Shown here: positions 49,449 to 56,905 of the stretch, piece after piece
Numbering within the stretch: position 1 is the first letter of the stretch
Layout: each line of letters begins with the position of its first letter
Assembly (NCBI RefSeq): GCF_900091415.1
Contig: NZ_FMHU01000001.1
Coordinates: forward strand, 2,666,001-2,730,000
Source of the DNA: Micromonospora inyonensis
GTDB taxonomy: Bacteria; Actinomycetota; Actinomycetes; Mycobacteriales; Micromonosporaceae
Reading direction: 5' to 3'
Length of the DNA stretch: 64,000 bases
The notes under the pieces: generated by a model
What the model was told of the DNA's origin: nothing
Seen by the model: the letters and a program-made list of their open reading frames with translations, nothing else
Database searches by the model: none
Program-made: the position numbers and the translations under genes

Positions 49449-50714
49449 GTGCACGGACGCTCCGGGAACCGCCGCCCGCTCCGGGCGGGTGCCACCCGAG
49501 GACCGGCCCGGTGGCGGGCGGTGCTCTGCGGTGCCGTGGTCGCGCTGCTGGCGACCCTCGTCGTACCCCCGACTCCCGGTCGCGCCGCGCCCAAGTGCGG
49601 CCCGTCCGGCGAACGCGCGCCCACGACGACGCCCTGGCCGCTACGGCGGTTGGAACCGGGGGCAGCCTGGCGGATGACCCGTGGCAGCGGCGTCCTGGTC
49701 GCCGTCATCGACTCCGGTGTCTCGGCCACCCATCCGGCCCTGCGGGGGCGGGTCCGCGACGGCCGCGACTTCAGCGGCCTGCCGCAGCACGCCGGGCAGT
49801 GCGACCTGGCCGGCCACGGGACCATGGTGGCGGGCATCATCGCCGGCCGGGCGGAGGCCGGGACGCCCTTCACCGGCATCGCGCCGTCCGCCCGGATTCT
49901 GCCGCTGCGCGTGCTGCCGGACACCCGGCGCACCAACGACGAGAGCCTGCCCGGCCAGATCGCCCAGGCCATCCGGTACGCGGTCGACAACGATGCCGAG
50001 GTCATCAACCTCTCGCTGGAGACCCTGCCCACCCCGCAACTGGCCGCCGCTGTCGAGTACGCCCTGGACAACCGGGTCGTGGTGGTGGCCGCCGCCGGCA
50101 ACCAGCAGCAGCAACGGGACGAGCCCGCCTATCCGGCCGGCTACCCCGGAGTGATCGCCGTCGCCGGCGTCGACGAGCAGGGGGGCCACGTCGGCACCTC
50201 GATCAGCGGCGACTACGTCGACATCGCCGCGCCCGGGCACAACATCGTCGCCCCGGCACCCGGCGGTAGCGGGTGGCTCACCGAGCCCGAGGGGGGCACC
50301 AGTTTCGCGGCAGCGTACGTCTCCGGGGTGGCCGCACTGGTCCGCGCGGCGCACCCCGAACTCAGCCCGGCGCAGGTCGCCAGCCGGCTGGCCCGTACCG
50401 CGGACGCCCCGCCGGAGGGGCGCAACGACCAGGTCGGGCACGGAGTGGTCAACCCGTACCGGGCGGTCAGCAACCTGCTCGGCACGCGCAGCGATCCGCC
50501 GCTGGGGGCGATGGCCGAACCGACGCCGGTGACCGACCCGTGGGCGCGGGAACGGGTCGTGGCGATCTGGGCTGCCGCGATCGGCGCGCTCCTCGCCGTC
50601 GTCCTGCTGGTCTCCCGGCCGGTCGTCCGGTCGGGCCGGCGGCGGGGCTGGCGGCCCGGCCGGAGGCCACTGGAAGCGCCGGACGACGCGGCCCCCGAAC
50701 CGACGAGGCCCTGA
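49449..50714 (+). CDS. Mycosin-type S8 serine protease, second copy
   Basis: A 421-residue subtilase. It has an Arg-rich N-terminus and hydrophobic signal (about 24-46) and a catalytic domain with D88 (VAVIDSGVSATHP), H123 (AGHGTMVAG), N218 (AAGNQQQQ) and S285 (GGTSFAAA). A membrane span (about 370-392) and a basic/acidic cytoplasmic tail follow. Cys50 and Cys118 could form a disulfide, a feature the other two mycosins here lack. GTG 49449 follows TAACCT by 7 nt. It is the only rightward mycosin of the three. Confidence 0.92.
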   Translation: MHGRSGNRRPLRAGATRGPARWRAVLCGAVVALLATLVVPPTPGRAAPKCGPSGERAPTTTPWPLRRLEPGAAWRMTRGSGVLVAVIDSGVSATHPALRGRVRDGRDFSGLPQHAGQCDLAGHGTMVAGIIAGRAEAGTPFTGIAPSARILPLRVLPDTRRTNDESLPGQIAQAIRYAVDNDAEVINLSLETLPTPQLAAAVEYALDNRVVVVAAAGNQQQQRDEPAYPAGYPGVIAVAGVDEQGGHVGTSISGDYVDIAAPGHNIVAPAPGGSGWLTEPEGGTSFAAAYVSGVAALVRAAHPELSPAQVASRLARTADAPPEGRNDQVGHGVVNPYRAVSNLLGTRSDPPLGAMAEPTPVTDPWARERVVAIWAAAIGALLAVVLLVSRPVVRSGRRRGWRPGRRPLEAPDDAAPEPTRP

Positions 50715-50776
50715 GCCCGGCGCCTCACGCGCAGCCTGCCCACCCGCCGCCTCCGGGCGCCTTCCGCTCTACCGCC

Positions 50777-50837
50777 GGGTGTTTGCAGGGGCCCCCTGCT
50801 CCGCAGAATGCGGTAACAAGGGACCCCTGCTACCACC
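50777..50837 (-). repeat. Intergenic repeat copy C (61 bp, minus orientation)
   Basis: The reverse complement begins GGTGGTAGCAGGGGTCCC and ends GCAAACACCC, almost identical to copy B. It sits between convergent genes; the stop codon of the leftward WXG gene (50838-50840) abuts it. Confidence 0.85.
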
Positions 50838-52139
50838 TCAGCGCAGGATGCCCGGCAGGCTGTCGCCGTCCGCGCCCCAGACGTCCTCGTCCTCGTCGAG
50901 CCAGGTGCTCCGGGTGGCATCGTCCTCCCCGTAGCCGGCACCGGCACCGCCGACCAGGCCACCCCGGCCCCCAGCGCCCCGCGCCCCGGTGGCCGTCGCA
51001 CCGGTACCCCGGCCTCCACCGGCGCCCCGGCCACCCGCGCCACCGGCCCCGCCGAGCATGCCGGGCGCCATGCCCCCGCCCAGGCGACCGCCCGCCCCGA
51101 GCTTTCCACCGGCGCCCCGGCCGCCGCCCTTGCCCGCGCCAGCGGCACTGCCACCCATCATCGGCGGCATCATCGTCGCGACGGGACGGCCGAGCGCGCC
51201 GCCACCGGGAATCGATCCCGAGCCGGCTCCACCGCCGAGACCGCCCCCGCCGCCCAGGCCGGCCGTGCTCGGCAGACCTCCACCACCGACACCGGTCGTC
51301 GGACCGGCGCTGGCCAGCCCGGAACCGTACTGCTCCTCGTCGACGTCGACCGTGCCGGGCGGGGACTGGTCGAGGTCGGGCGTGGTCGTGTCGGGCAGGT
51401 TGTGGTCGGGATCCCGGTCGAGGTGCGGGTTGGGCGTGGACAGGTCGGGGTTCGTGGGCGTCCCGACGTCCGGCGTGCCGGGCGGCCGGCCCGTGCCGGG
51501 ACCGCCGGGCAGCGAGGGTACCGAACCCGCGCCCCCTCCACCGCCGCCGGTGTTCAGGTTCGGGGTTTCCAGGTTGGGGTTCCGCTGTGTCGGGAGCGCG
51601 CTCGTCTCGCCCGGCATGGTGCCGGCCTGGCCCTGGTACTGGTTGTTGACCCGCTCGTAGACCTGGGCGGCCTCGTCGGTGCGGTCGTTGAGCCAGTCGG
51701 CCAGCCCGGCGATCGGATCCAGCAGGCCGAGGAAGTCCGGGGCCACCTTCGCCTCGAAGAAGCCGACACCGATGGTGAGGTGCCCGTTGCGGGCCTCCAG
51801 CACGTCGTTGACGCACGAAGCCGGGATCGGGAACTCCCGCTGCGCCTCGGTCAGCCGGTCCGCGGCGGCGTTCAGGGAGTGGACGATGCCGTCGCCCTCC
51901 TCGGCATCGTCGATCAGTTGCCCGGTGGTCTTGGCGACCCCGTCGATGTGCGTCTTGAACGCGTCGAACGCCGGCCCCTTCCAGACCGCCCCCAGGTCCG
52001 CGGTGTTCTTCTCCAGGCTCTCCTTGACGCTGCGCAGGTTCTTCAGCAGTTCCGTCCACCCGAGGGCGGCGCTGGCCACGTCACCGGGCCGGCCGTCGAT
52101 GACGACCTGCTGGCACATCTCTTCCCAACTGACACCCAT
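50838..52139 (-). CDS. WXG100-type N-terminal domain protein with Gly-rich tail (type VII substrate-like)
   Basis: A 433-residue protein. Its N-terminal 100 residues are a helical hairpin with the W-x-G turn (LGAVWKGPAFDAF, about residue 53). A second helical segment runs to about 175, a Pro/Asp/Asn-rich linker to about 265, and a long Gly/Ala/Arg-rich low-complexity part follows. A conserved acidic tail (WLDEDEDVWGADGD) is found in actinobacterial ESX-associated proteins. It lacks a signal peptide, consistent with type VII export. ATG 52139 has a GGAGCGGG site and starts 16 bp after the upstream gene in the same direction. Confidence 0.85.
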   Translation of the reverse strand: MGVSWEEMCQQVVIDGRPGDVASAALGWTELLKNLRSVKESLEKNTADLGAVWKGPAFDAFKTHIDGVAKTTGQLIDDAEEGDGIVHSLNAAADRLTEAQREFPIPASCVNDVLEARNGHLTIGVGFFEAKVAPDFLGLLDPIAGLADWLNDRTDEAAQVYERVNNQYQGQAGTMPGETSALPTQRNPNLETPNLNTGGGGGGAGSVPSLPGGPGTGRPPGTPDVGTPTNPDLSTPNPHLDRDPDHNLPDTTTPDLDQSPPGTVDVDEEQYGSGLASAGPTTGVGGGGLPSTAGLGGGGGLGGGAGSGSIPGGGALGRPVATMMPPMMGGSAAGAGKGGGRGAGGKLGAGGRLGGGMAPGMLGGAGGAGGRGAGGGRGTGATATGARGAGGRGGLVGGAGAGYGEDDATRSTWLDEDEDVWGADGDSLPGILR

Positions 52140-52155
52140 CAGGCCCGCTCCCGCC

Positions 52156-52716
52156 CTAGCTCTCGCCGCCGGAGGCGGCGTCCGCGAAGATCTGTCTGAT
52201 CTGCTCGGCGGTCATCTCGTTGGCCCGCTCCGCCGTCTGGTAGTTCTCCTTGACCTTCCGCAGCACCTCGACCGCGTCCTCCAGCCGGTTGGCCAGGTCG
52301 AGCACTCCCGACTCGGTGCCGGTGTAGAGGTTGGCGTGCTTCTGGGTCAACCGGCCCGCCCAGGTGAAACCCCCCAGTGGGCTCTTCTGGACTCCGCTCA
52401 CGCCGGACGGCATGCCCGTGGCGGCGGCCGCACCGGCGCCACCCATCAGGTCCTGGATGTCGGCCATGCCGTGGTAGAGCCGGCGCAGGTAGGAGGCGTG
52501 CGACTCCAGCCACCGGATCGCGCCGTCCAGGCTGGACGCGTCCCACTCGGTCTTGACGCCGGCCTCGTTCGGGCCGGCGACCAGGTCCGACGGCGTCTCG
52601 GCGCGGTTGACGTTGTCCATACCGAAGCCGTTGATGCTGACCGGAAGGGTCGGCGACAGCGGGATGCGCGGGGTGTCCACCTCGACCTGATCCGGCTGTG
52701 AAGTTCTGTCAGTCAT
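52156..52716 (-). CDS. ESX-associated helical protein with C-terminal YxxxE signal
   Basis: A 186-residue helical protein without signal peptide. An Arg/Pro-rich N-terminus is followed by helices with WLESHASYLRRLYHGMADI and a FTWAGRLTQKHANL turn. The C-terminal helix contains YQTAE, a match to the type VII export motif Y-x-x-x-D/E. It is located directly upstream of the Gly-rich WXG gene in the same operon, so the two may be exported as a pair, as EsxA/B or PE/PPE are; this is an inference. ATG 52716 has GGGGAGG upstream. Confidence 0.8.
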   Translation of the reverse strand: MTDRTSQPDQVEVDTPRIPLSPTLPVSINGFGMDNVNRAETPSDLVAGPNEAGVKTEWDASSLDGAIRWLESHASYLRRLYHGMADIQDLMGGAGAAAATGMPSGVSGVQKSPLGGFTWAGRLTQKHANLYTGTESGVLDLANRLEDAVEVLRKVKENYQTAERANEMTAEQIRQIFADAASGGES

Positions 52717-52764
52717 CCGTGTCCTCCCCGTTGGCTGTCGTGTCGTCCCGCTCGGCCGTGGACG

Positions 52765-54189
52765 CTAGCGGTCCACGTCGGTGCGCGGTGGTGCGGCCTG
52801 GGCCGGGGGCACCGGCCCGGCGGGCGGCTGAGCCGAACCGGGCACCGGCGCGGCGTGCGGGTGGGCGGTGGGGGGTGCCGGCGGGTACCTCGGGTGCTGG
52901 CCGGACGGCGGGTGCCACGACGGACCGGCCGGTGGCCAGTCAGCGTGCGGCGGCGGACCGGCCGGTGGCCAGCCAGCGGGCGGCGGCGGACCGGGCGGAC
53001 CGGCAGCGGTCCGTCGCCGCGCGGACCGGCGGGCCAGCACGATGAGGACGATCACACCGACGACCACCGCCAGGCAGAGGCCGACCTGGAGCGCCGCGCC
53101 GGCCTTGTTCGTCACGCTGAAGCCGTAGATGCCCCGCTCGTCCGCCTCGCCGGTGGATGCTTCCGCCGGGTCGGCCGTCGCCGGTGCCACCAGCGGGTTG
53201 CCGCGTACCGCCGGCACCGTGCCACTGAGCGCGGCCACCGGGTCCACGGCACCGAAGCCGTAGAGGTCGTCCCGGCCCGGCCGGCCCTCGTCCTCGGCGG
53301 TCCGGATCAACCGGTTGACCACATTGGCCGCGTCGAGATCCGGGTAGCGGGACCGCACCAGCGCGGCCACCCCGGAGACGATGGCGGCGGAGTCGCTGGT
53401 GCCACTGGTCAGTCCGTAGCCGTTCTTCGAGACCGCGTACGGGCGGGGGCTGATGATCCGCTCCTGCGGGGCGGCCAGCACCACCTCGGCACCCCGGACC
53501 GATCCGTCGAAGAGCACACCGCTGCGGGCGAGACCGGAGACCGCGACCACGCCGGGGATGTTGGCCGGTGACGTGACGGCGGTGTCACCCTGCTCCCGGT
53601 TGCCGGCCGAGGCGACCACGACGACGTCCTTGTCCAGGGCGTAGCGGATCGCGTCGAGTTCGGCGCGGTCGGGTCGGCCGGGGGTACCGAGGGACAGGTT
53701 GACGACGTCCGCGCCGTTGTCCACCGCCCAGCGGATCGCCGTGGGCAGCTCGCCCGGATCGAACCGCGCCCCGACCGACACCGGCAGGATCTTCGCCGCC
53801 GGGGCGATGCCCAGGAGGCGGTCGGTGCCCCCGCCACGGCCGGCGATCAGACCCGCCATGCCGGTACCGTGCCCGATCCGGTTGGCGTCCCGGCGGCCGT
53901 CGGCGGCGGCGTCACCGCCGATCCCGTGGCCCGGCAGGACCTGGCCGCGCAGGTCCGGGTGGGAGGCGTCCACCCCACCGTCGACAACCGCGACGGTGAC
54001 GCCGCTGCCCTTGCTCAGTTTGTGCGCCTGGGCAATCCGCAGGGTGTCCAGGTACCACTGATGCCCGCGGACGGTCTCGGCGTGGGCCGCCGGGGGAGTG
54101 GCCAGCACGCCGGTGCCGGTGGCGACCAGTACGGCCAGCAGCCCCGCTGCGGCCCGCCGGCCCGCGCGGACGCCGTCTCTCCTACGCAT
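52765..54189 (-). CDS. Mycosin-type S8 serine protease, third copy, Pro-rich tail
   Basis: A 474-residue subtilase. It has a signal peptide to about residue 37 and a catalytic domain with D70 (VAVVDGGVDASHP), H107 (IGHGTGMAG), N197 (SAGNREQG) and S265 (SGTSDSAA). The serine motif lacks the usual A-x-P. A membrane span lies at about 365-385, followed by an unusually long (about 85-residue) cytoplasmic tail rich in Pro/Gly/His/Trp with PPAGWPP-type repeats. ATG 54189 has a GGAG site. Downstream in the same direction are the two ESX-associated substrate genes. Confidence 0.92.
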   Translation of the reverse strand: MRRRDGVRAGRRAAAGLLAVLVATGTGVLATPPAAHAETVRGHQWYLDTLRIAQAHKLSKGSGVTVAVVDGGVDASHPDLRGQVLPGHGIGGDAAADGRRDANRIGHGTGMAGLIAGRGGGTDRLLGIAPAAKILPVSVGARFDPGELPTAIRWAVDNGADVVNLSLGTPGRPDRAELDAIRYALDKDVVVVASAGNREQGDTAVTSPANIPGVVAVSGLARSGVLFDGSVRGAEVVLAAPQERIISPRPYAVSKNGYGLTSGTSDSAAIVSGVAALVRSRYPDLDAANVVNRLIRTAEDEGRPGRDDLYGFGAVDPVAALSGTVPAVRGNPLVAPATADPAEASTGEADERGIYGFSVTNKAGAALQVGLCLAVVVGVIVLIVLARRSARRRTAAGPPGPPPPAGWPPAGPPPHADWPPAGPSWHPPSGQHPRYPPAPPTAHPHAAPVPGSAQPPAGPVPPAQAAPPRTDVDR

Positions 54190-54222
54190 CGTTCTCCCCG
54201 GACGCCGACCACCCGACACAGT

Positions 54223-54256
54223 GCGGCTCCGGCCGGTCGGACCGGACCGGAGCCGC
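54223..54256. terminator. Intrinsic terminator between WXG100 pair and third mycosin gene
   Basis: GCGGCTCCGG (54223-54232) pairs with CCGGAGCCGC (54247-54256), extended inward by CCGGT/ACCGG with one bulged A and a CGG loop. It separates the WXG100 transcript from the mycosin operon. Confidence 0.75.
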
Positions 54257-54269
54257 GCTGGCGATTATC

Positions 54270-54548
54270 TCAGTGCCACATCTTCGAGTTGCTCATCTCG
54301 GTGGACACGTAGTTCTCGCGGGCGATGCCCACCGCCCCGCCGATGTCGTTCAGGATCTTGTTGATATCCCGGACGGCGGTGTCCCACTGGGTCTGGTGCT
54401 GCTCGTAGGAGACCCGGTCCTCACCGTCCCACTGGAGCTTGCTGAGCATCTGCCGGAGCGTGTCCAGCTTCTCGTCGATGGTTCGCGAGATGGTCTGCAT
54501 CTGCGCGTTGCTGGCCTCGAGGACCGCGTAGTCAACCTTGATCGTCAC
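54270..54548 (-). CDS. WXG100 family protein (EsxA/B-like), with YxxxE
   Basis: A 92-residue helical hairpin protein with the W-x-G turn (LQWDGEDR, about residue 40) and a C-terminal helix carrying YVSTE, the type VII export signal. Probable partner of the WXG100 protein encoded just upstream (gap 25 bp), as in EsxA/EsxB heterodimers. GTG 54548 has AGAGGGG seven bases upstream. The gene ends in a strong terminator. Confidence 0.92.
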   Translation of the reverse strand: MTIKVDYAVLEASNAQMQTISRTIDEKLDTLRQMLSKLQWDGEDRVSYEQHQTQWDTAVRDINKILNDIGGAVGIARENYVSTEMSNSKMWH

Positions 54549-54573
54549 GATGTACCCCTCTGCGGTCGCCTGG

Positions 54574-54882
54574 TCACGGGTTGAGGGCAGCGTGGAACTT
54601 GTCCAGCATCTGCTGCTGCTCTTCGTCGTTCACCTGGTGCGTGGTGCCCGACTTGTCGAGCAGGTCGGCGATGTTGTCCATCGCCGTCAGCAGCTTGCTG
54701 GTGTCCTCGTTCCACCGCTGCATCAGCTGCTGGAAACCCGTCGACGCCCCGCCCTTCCAGGCCATGGCCAGGTCGTCGACGACGTTCCACAGCTTCTTCA
54801 GCTCACCGTCGACCTCGCTGCGCGTGGAGCGCACGTCACTCGCGGCGGTATGCAGGGTCGCAGCTTCGACCTCGAACGCCAT
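54574..54882 (-). CDS. WXG100 family protein (EsxA/B-like)
   Basis: A 102-residue helical hairpin with W-x-G (LAMAWKGGAS, about residue 42) and a helical C-terminus without an obvious YxxxD/E. It would therefore be exported through its partner. ATG 54882 has GGAAGGG upstream. It is the first gene of the leftward WXG100 pair. Confidence 0.92.
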   Translation of the reverse strand: MAFEVEAATLHTAASDVRSTRSEVDGELKKLWNVVDDLAMAWKGGASTGFQQLMQRWNEDTSKLLTAMDNIADLLDKSGTTHQVNDEEQQQMLDKFHAALNP

Positions 54883-55200
54883 GTCACACCCTTCCGTCTT
54901 CTGTGGCGGCTTGACGCGCCGCGTCTCCCCCCGCGGTAGAGCGGTCACACCCCACCGACGGACACTTCCGCCCAGACGGTAACCCACGGAGTCCACGCGG
55001 TGTAGCCCGGAACGCCCCTGTTCACTACGGTCGGGAGCCGGGTTGGTCGCTCGGTGACCGGGTCCGGACCGTACGTGTCCATTCGGGGCGGAGGTCAGGG
55101 GCGACCATCGTCCGCAGGTCACGGGGAATGCGTCGAGGAGTGTCTTTGCTACAGTTCGCCCCGTGCCGCCCGCAGGCCGTCGACGAAGGAGCGACCCCGG
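54883..55200. other. Divergent control region of the WXG100 and ESX helper operons (318 bp)
   Basis: No gene supported. Rightward, TACAGT (55150-55155) is a plausible -10 for the 55201 operon, with a 40-nt leader. Leftward, no clean hexamer was identified. Several C/G-rich runs but no striking palindrome. Confidence 0.45.
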
Positions 55201-55506
55201 ATGACCAGCAAGCACATCTCGTCCGAAGCGATCGAGGCGATCCGGGAGCACATGCGCAGGAACGCCCTCTCCGGTCCAAACGGTGTCGACGCGATCAAGG
55301 CGAAGCTCGCGGACACCGAGATCGGTTTCCCGCACTTCGGCGTCATCGGCATTCCGCTCGCCATGGCGTACGGCGACGCCCGGGAGAAGGCCTCGACGGC
55401 GCTGAACGAGATCCGCGAGACCGTCGACGACTACCTCGACGAACTGGCGACGGCCCGGGACACCTGGATCAGGGCCGAGAACGCGAACACGGTCGTGACC
55501 ACGTGA
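55201..55506 (+). CDS. Small helical ESX-locus protein
   Basis: A 101-residue protein, almost entirely helical, of WXG100 size but without a W-x-G turn; the centre reads IGFPHFGVIGIPLAMAYGD and the last helix DELATARDTWIRAENAN. It has no signal peptide. ATG 55201 has AAGGAG nine bases upstream. It heads a four-gene rightward operon with a membrane-hairpin WXG-like protein, a YbaB/EbfC-like protein and a 32-residue membrane peptide. It may be an export substrate or chaperone; this is not shown by the sequence. Confidence 0.78.
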   Translation: MTSKHISSEAIEAIREHMRRNALSGPNGVDAIKAKLADTEIGFPHFGVIGIPLAMAYGDAREKASTALNEIRETVDDYLDELATARDTWIRAENANTVVTT

Positions 55507-55555
55507 CGGGGCGACCGGTCCTGACGAAGCAGCAGAGTGAGACGGGGAGCCGAGC

Positions 55556-56227
55556 ATGGTCAGCGTCGTCAATGCCGTGATGTTCGCGGCCGTGAAGACA
55601 GCGGTCGAGGCGAACGCGAAGATCGCGAAGACCGCGGTCATCGCCGTGATCGCCGTGGGCACCATGGCGGCGAATCCGAACGACATGTCCGACGCGGCAG
55701 CCAGCTGGAAGGAGATCGCGAACGACCTCGGCACGTTCGCCACCCACCTGGACAACGCGCTCGGCAAGGGTGACGACTGGACGGCCGACGACAAGGACGC
55801 GTTCGCCGACTCGCTGACCAACTTCAAGGGCGAGATCGAGCAGTTCCGCACCGCCGCCAGCGACATCGCCAGCACGTTGGACACCGTCTCCAACGCGTAC
55901 ATGGTCTCGTTCGTGGCCCTGCTGGCCTTCGCCGGTGCCTGCCTGGTCATCCTGATCGGACTGGTGGTGCTGCTGTTCATCCCGTACACCTCGGCCGCCG
56001 CCCGGGTGATGATCGAGATGGTCGGGTTGACCCTGGCCGCGCTCTCCGCCAAGGTCGCCGTCCTGCTCGGTGGTCTGATCACGGCCGTCGCGGCCATGCT
56101 GGCCGCCGTCGCCTACGGCAAGATCAACCTGGACTCCAAGAGCGGCAGCATCCCCACCGCGCCGGACTTCGAGCAGATCCGCATCGACTACGAGGCGCCC
56201 CGGCGCTTCGAGGTCCAGGGCGGCTGA
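55556..56227 (+). CDS. ESX-locus protein with helical domain and two C-terminal membrane spans
   Basis: A 223-residue protein. A helical N-terminal region (to about 110) with WXG-like spacing (AASWKEIANDL, DDWTADDKDAFADSLTNF) is followed by two long hydrophobic stretches (about 117-145 and 155-185) and a short tail ending RRFEVQGG. Such WXG-plus-membrane-hairpin proteins occur with polymorphic toxin or ESX systems. ATG 55556 has a GGGGAG site. Second gene of the rightward operon; spacing 49 bp from the first. Confidence 0.78.
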   Translation: MVSVVNAVMFAAVKTAVEANAKIAKTAVIAVIAVGTMAANPNDMSDAAASWKEIANDLGTFATHLDNALGKGDDWTADDKDAFADSLTNFKGEIEQFRTAASDIASTLDTVSNAYMVSFVALLAFAGACLVILIGLVVLLFIPYTSAAARVMIEMVGLTLAALSAKVAVLLGGLITAVAAMLAAVAYGKINLDSKSGSIPTAPDFEQIRIDYEAPRRFEVQGG

Positions 56228-56259
56228 CCGTACCCGCCACGACATCGAAAGAGCCTGTG

Positions 56260-56688
56260 ATGAACACCCCGAACGTGGACGACCTGGAGCGCATCCTGCG
56301 CGACAGCGAGCAGCGGATGCAACAGCTGTCCGAGGTGGAGACGTTGCTGGCCGAGGTCACCAGCAGATACGACACCGAGGACGGAATGGTGTCGGTCGAG
56401 CTGGGGGCGGACGGCACGCTCCGTCAGCTGGAAATCAACTCGCGGGCGATGCGACTGGACTCCTACACCCTCGCCGAGCTGATCACCGAGGCGTTCAACG
56501 GTGCCCAGCGGGGTGTGCAGGAGGCGGTCGCCAAGGCCATGTCCGACACGCTGGGCACCTCCGACCTGGGTGACGTGCTCGGCGAGGCGCGGGACATCCG
56601 CAAGAACATGGACGGCATGCTGGAGGCCGTGTCGCGTTCGGTCAACGACGCGATCGTGCAGGCCAGCCGGTTCAACAGCCGCCGCTGA
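56260..56688 (+). CDS. YbaB/EbfC-like (EspL-type) protein
   Basis: A 142-residue protein of the YbaB/EbfC nucleoid-associated fold: helix (DDLERILRDSEQRMQQLSEVETLLAEVT), a strand-turn-strand (GMVSVELGADGTLRQLEINSRAM), then helix (LAELITEAFNGAQRGVQEAVAKAM). Such proteins dimerise and bind DNA in some bacteria. In mycobacterial ESX-1 a member (EspL) acts with secretion partners; this is recalled family knowledge. ATG 56260 follows an AAAGAG site by six bases; GTG 56257 is the alternative. Third gene of the operon. Confidence 0.85.
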   Translation: MNTPNVDDLERILRDSEQRMQQLSEVETLLAEVTSRYDTEDGMVSVELGADGTLRQLEINSRAMRLDSYTLAELITEAFNGAQRGVQEAVAKAMSDTLGTSDLGDVLGEARDIRKNMDGMLEAVSRSVNDAIVQASRFNSRR

Positions 56689-56707
56689 GCGGCCGGAAGG
56701 GGCACCC

Positions 56708-56806
56708 GTGGGCGACCTGCTGTTCCTGGCGATGTGGATCCTGCTGTTCATGGGGCTGGTGCTGCTCGGCGTGTGGTGGGTCCAGAGGGACCGGAAGCGC
56801 CGGTAG
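56708..56806 (+). CDS. 32-residue single-span membrane peptide
   Basis: GTG 56708 has a strong GGAAGGGG site. The product is one hydrophobic helix (about 4-25) with a basic Q-R-D-R-K-R-R end, so it would insert with the C-terminus in the cytoplasm. It is the last gene of the ESX helper operon, 19 bp after the YbaB-like gene, and is followed by a terminator. The clean translation signals and the position argue that it is real. Possible role: a small subunit that stabilises the membrane complex. Confidence 0.7.
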   Translation: MGDLLFLAMWILLFMGLVLLGVWWVQRDRKRR

Positions 56807-56865
56807 CAGCCCCGGCCGGCGGGACCGACGGTCACCCGCCGGAACCGCGCCCGTGGTTCGTCAGA

Positions 56866-56899
56866 CCGAGAGGGCCCGCCGACCGGCGGGCCCTCTCGG
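56866..56899. terminator. Bidirectional terminator between ESX helper operon and eccC
   Basis: A 15-bp perfect stem (56866-56880 with 56885-56899) with a GACC loop, between convergent transcripts. Confidence 0.85.
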
Positions 56900-56905
56900 C
56901 GTATG

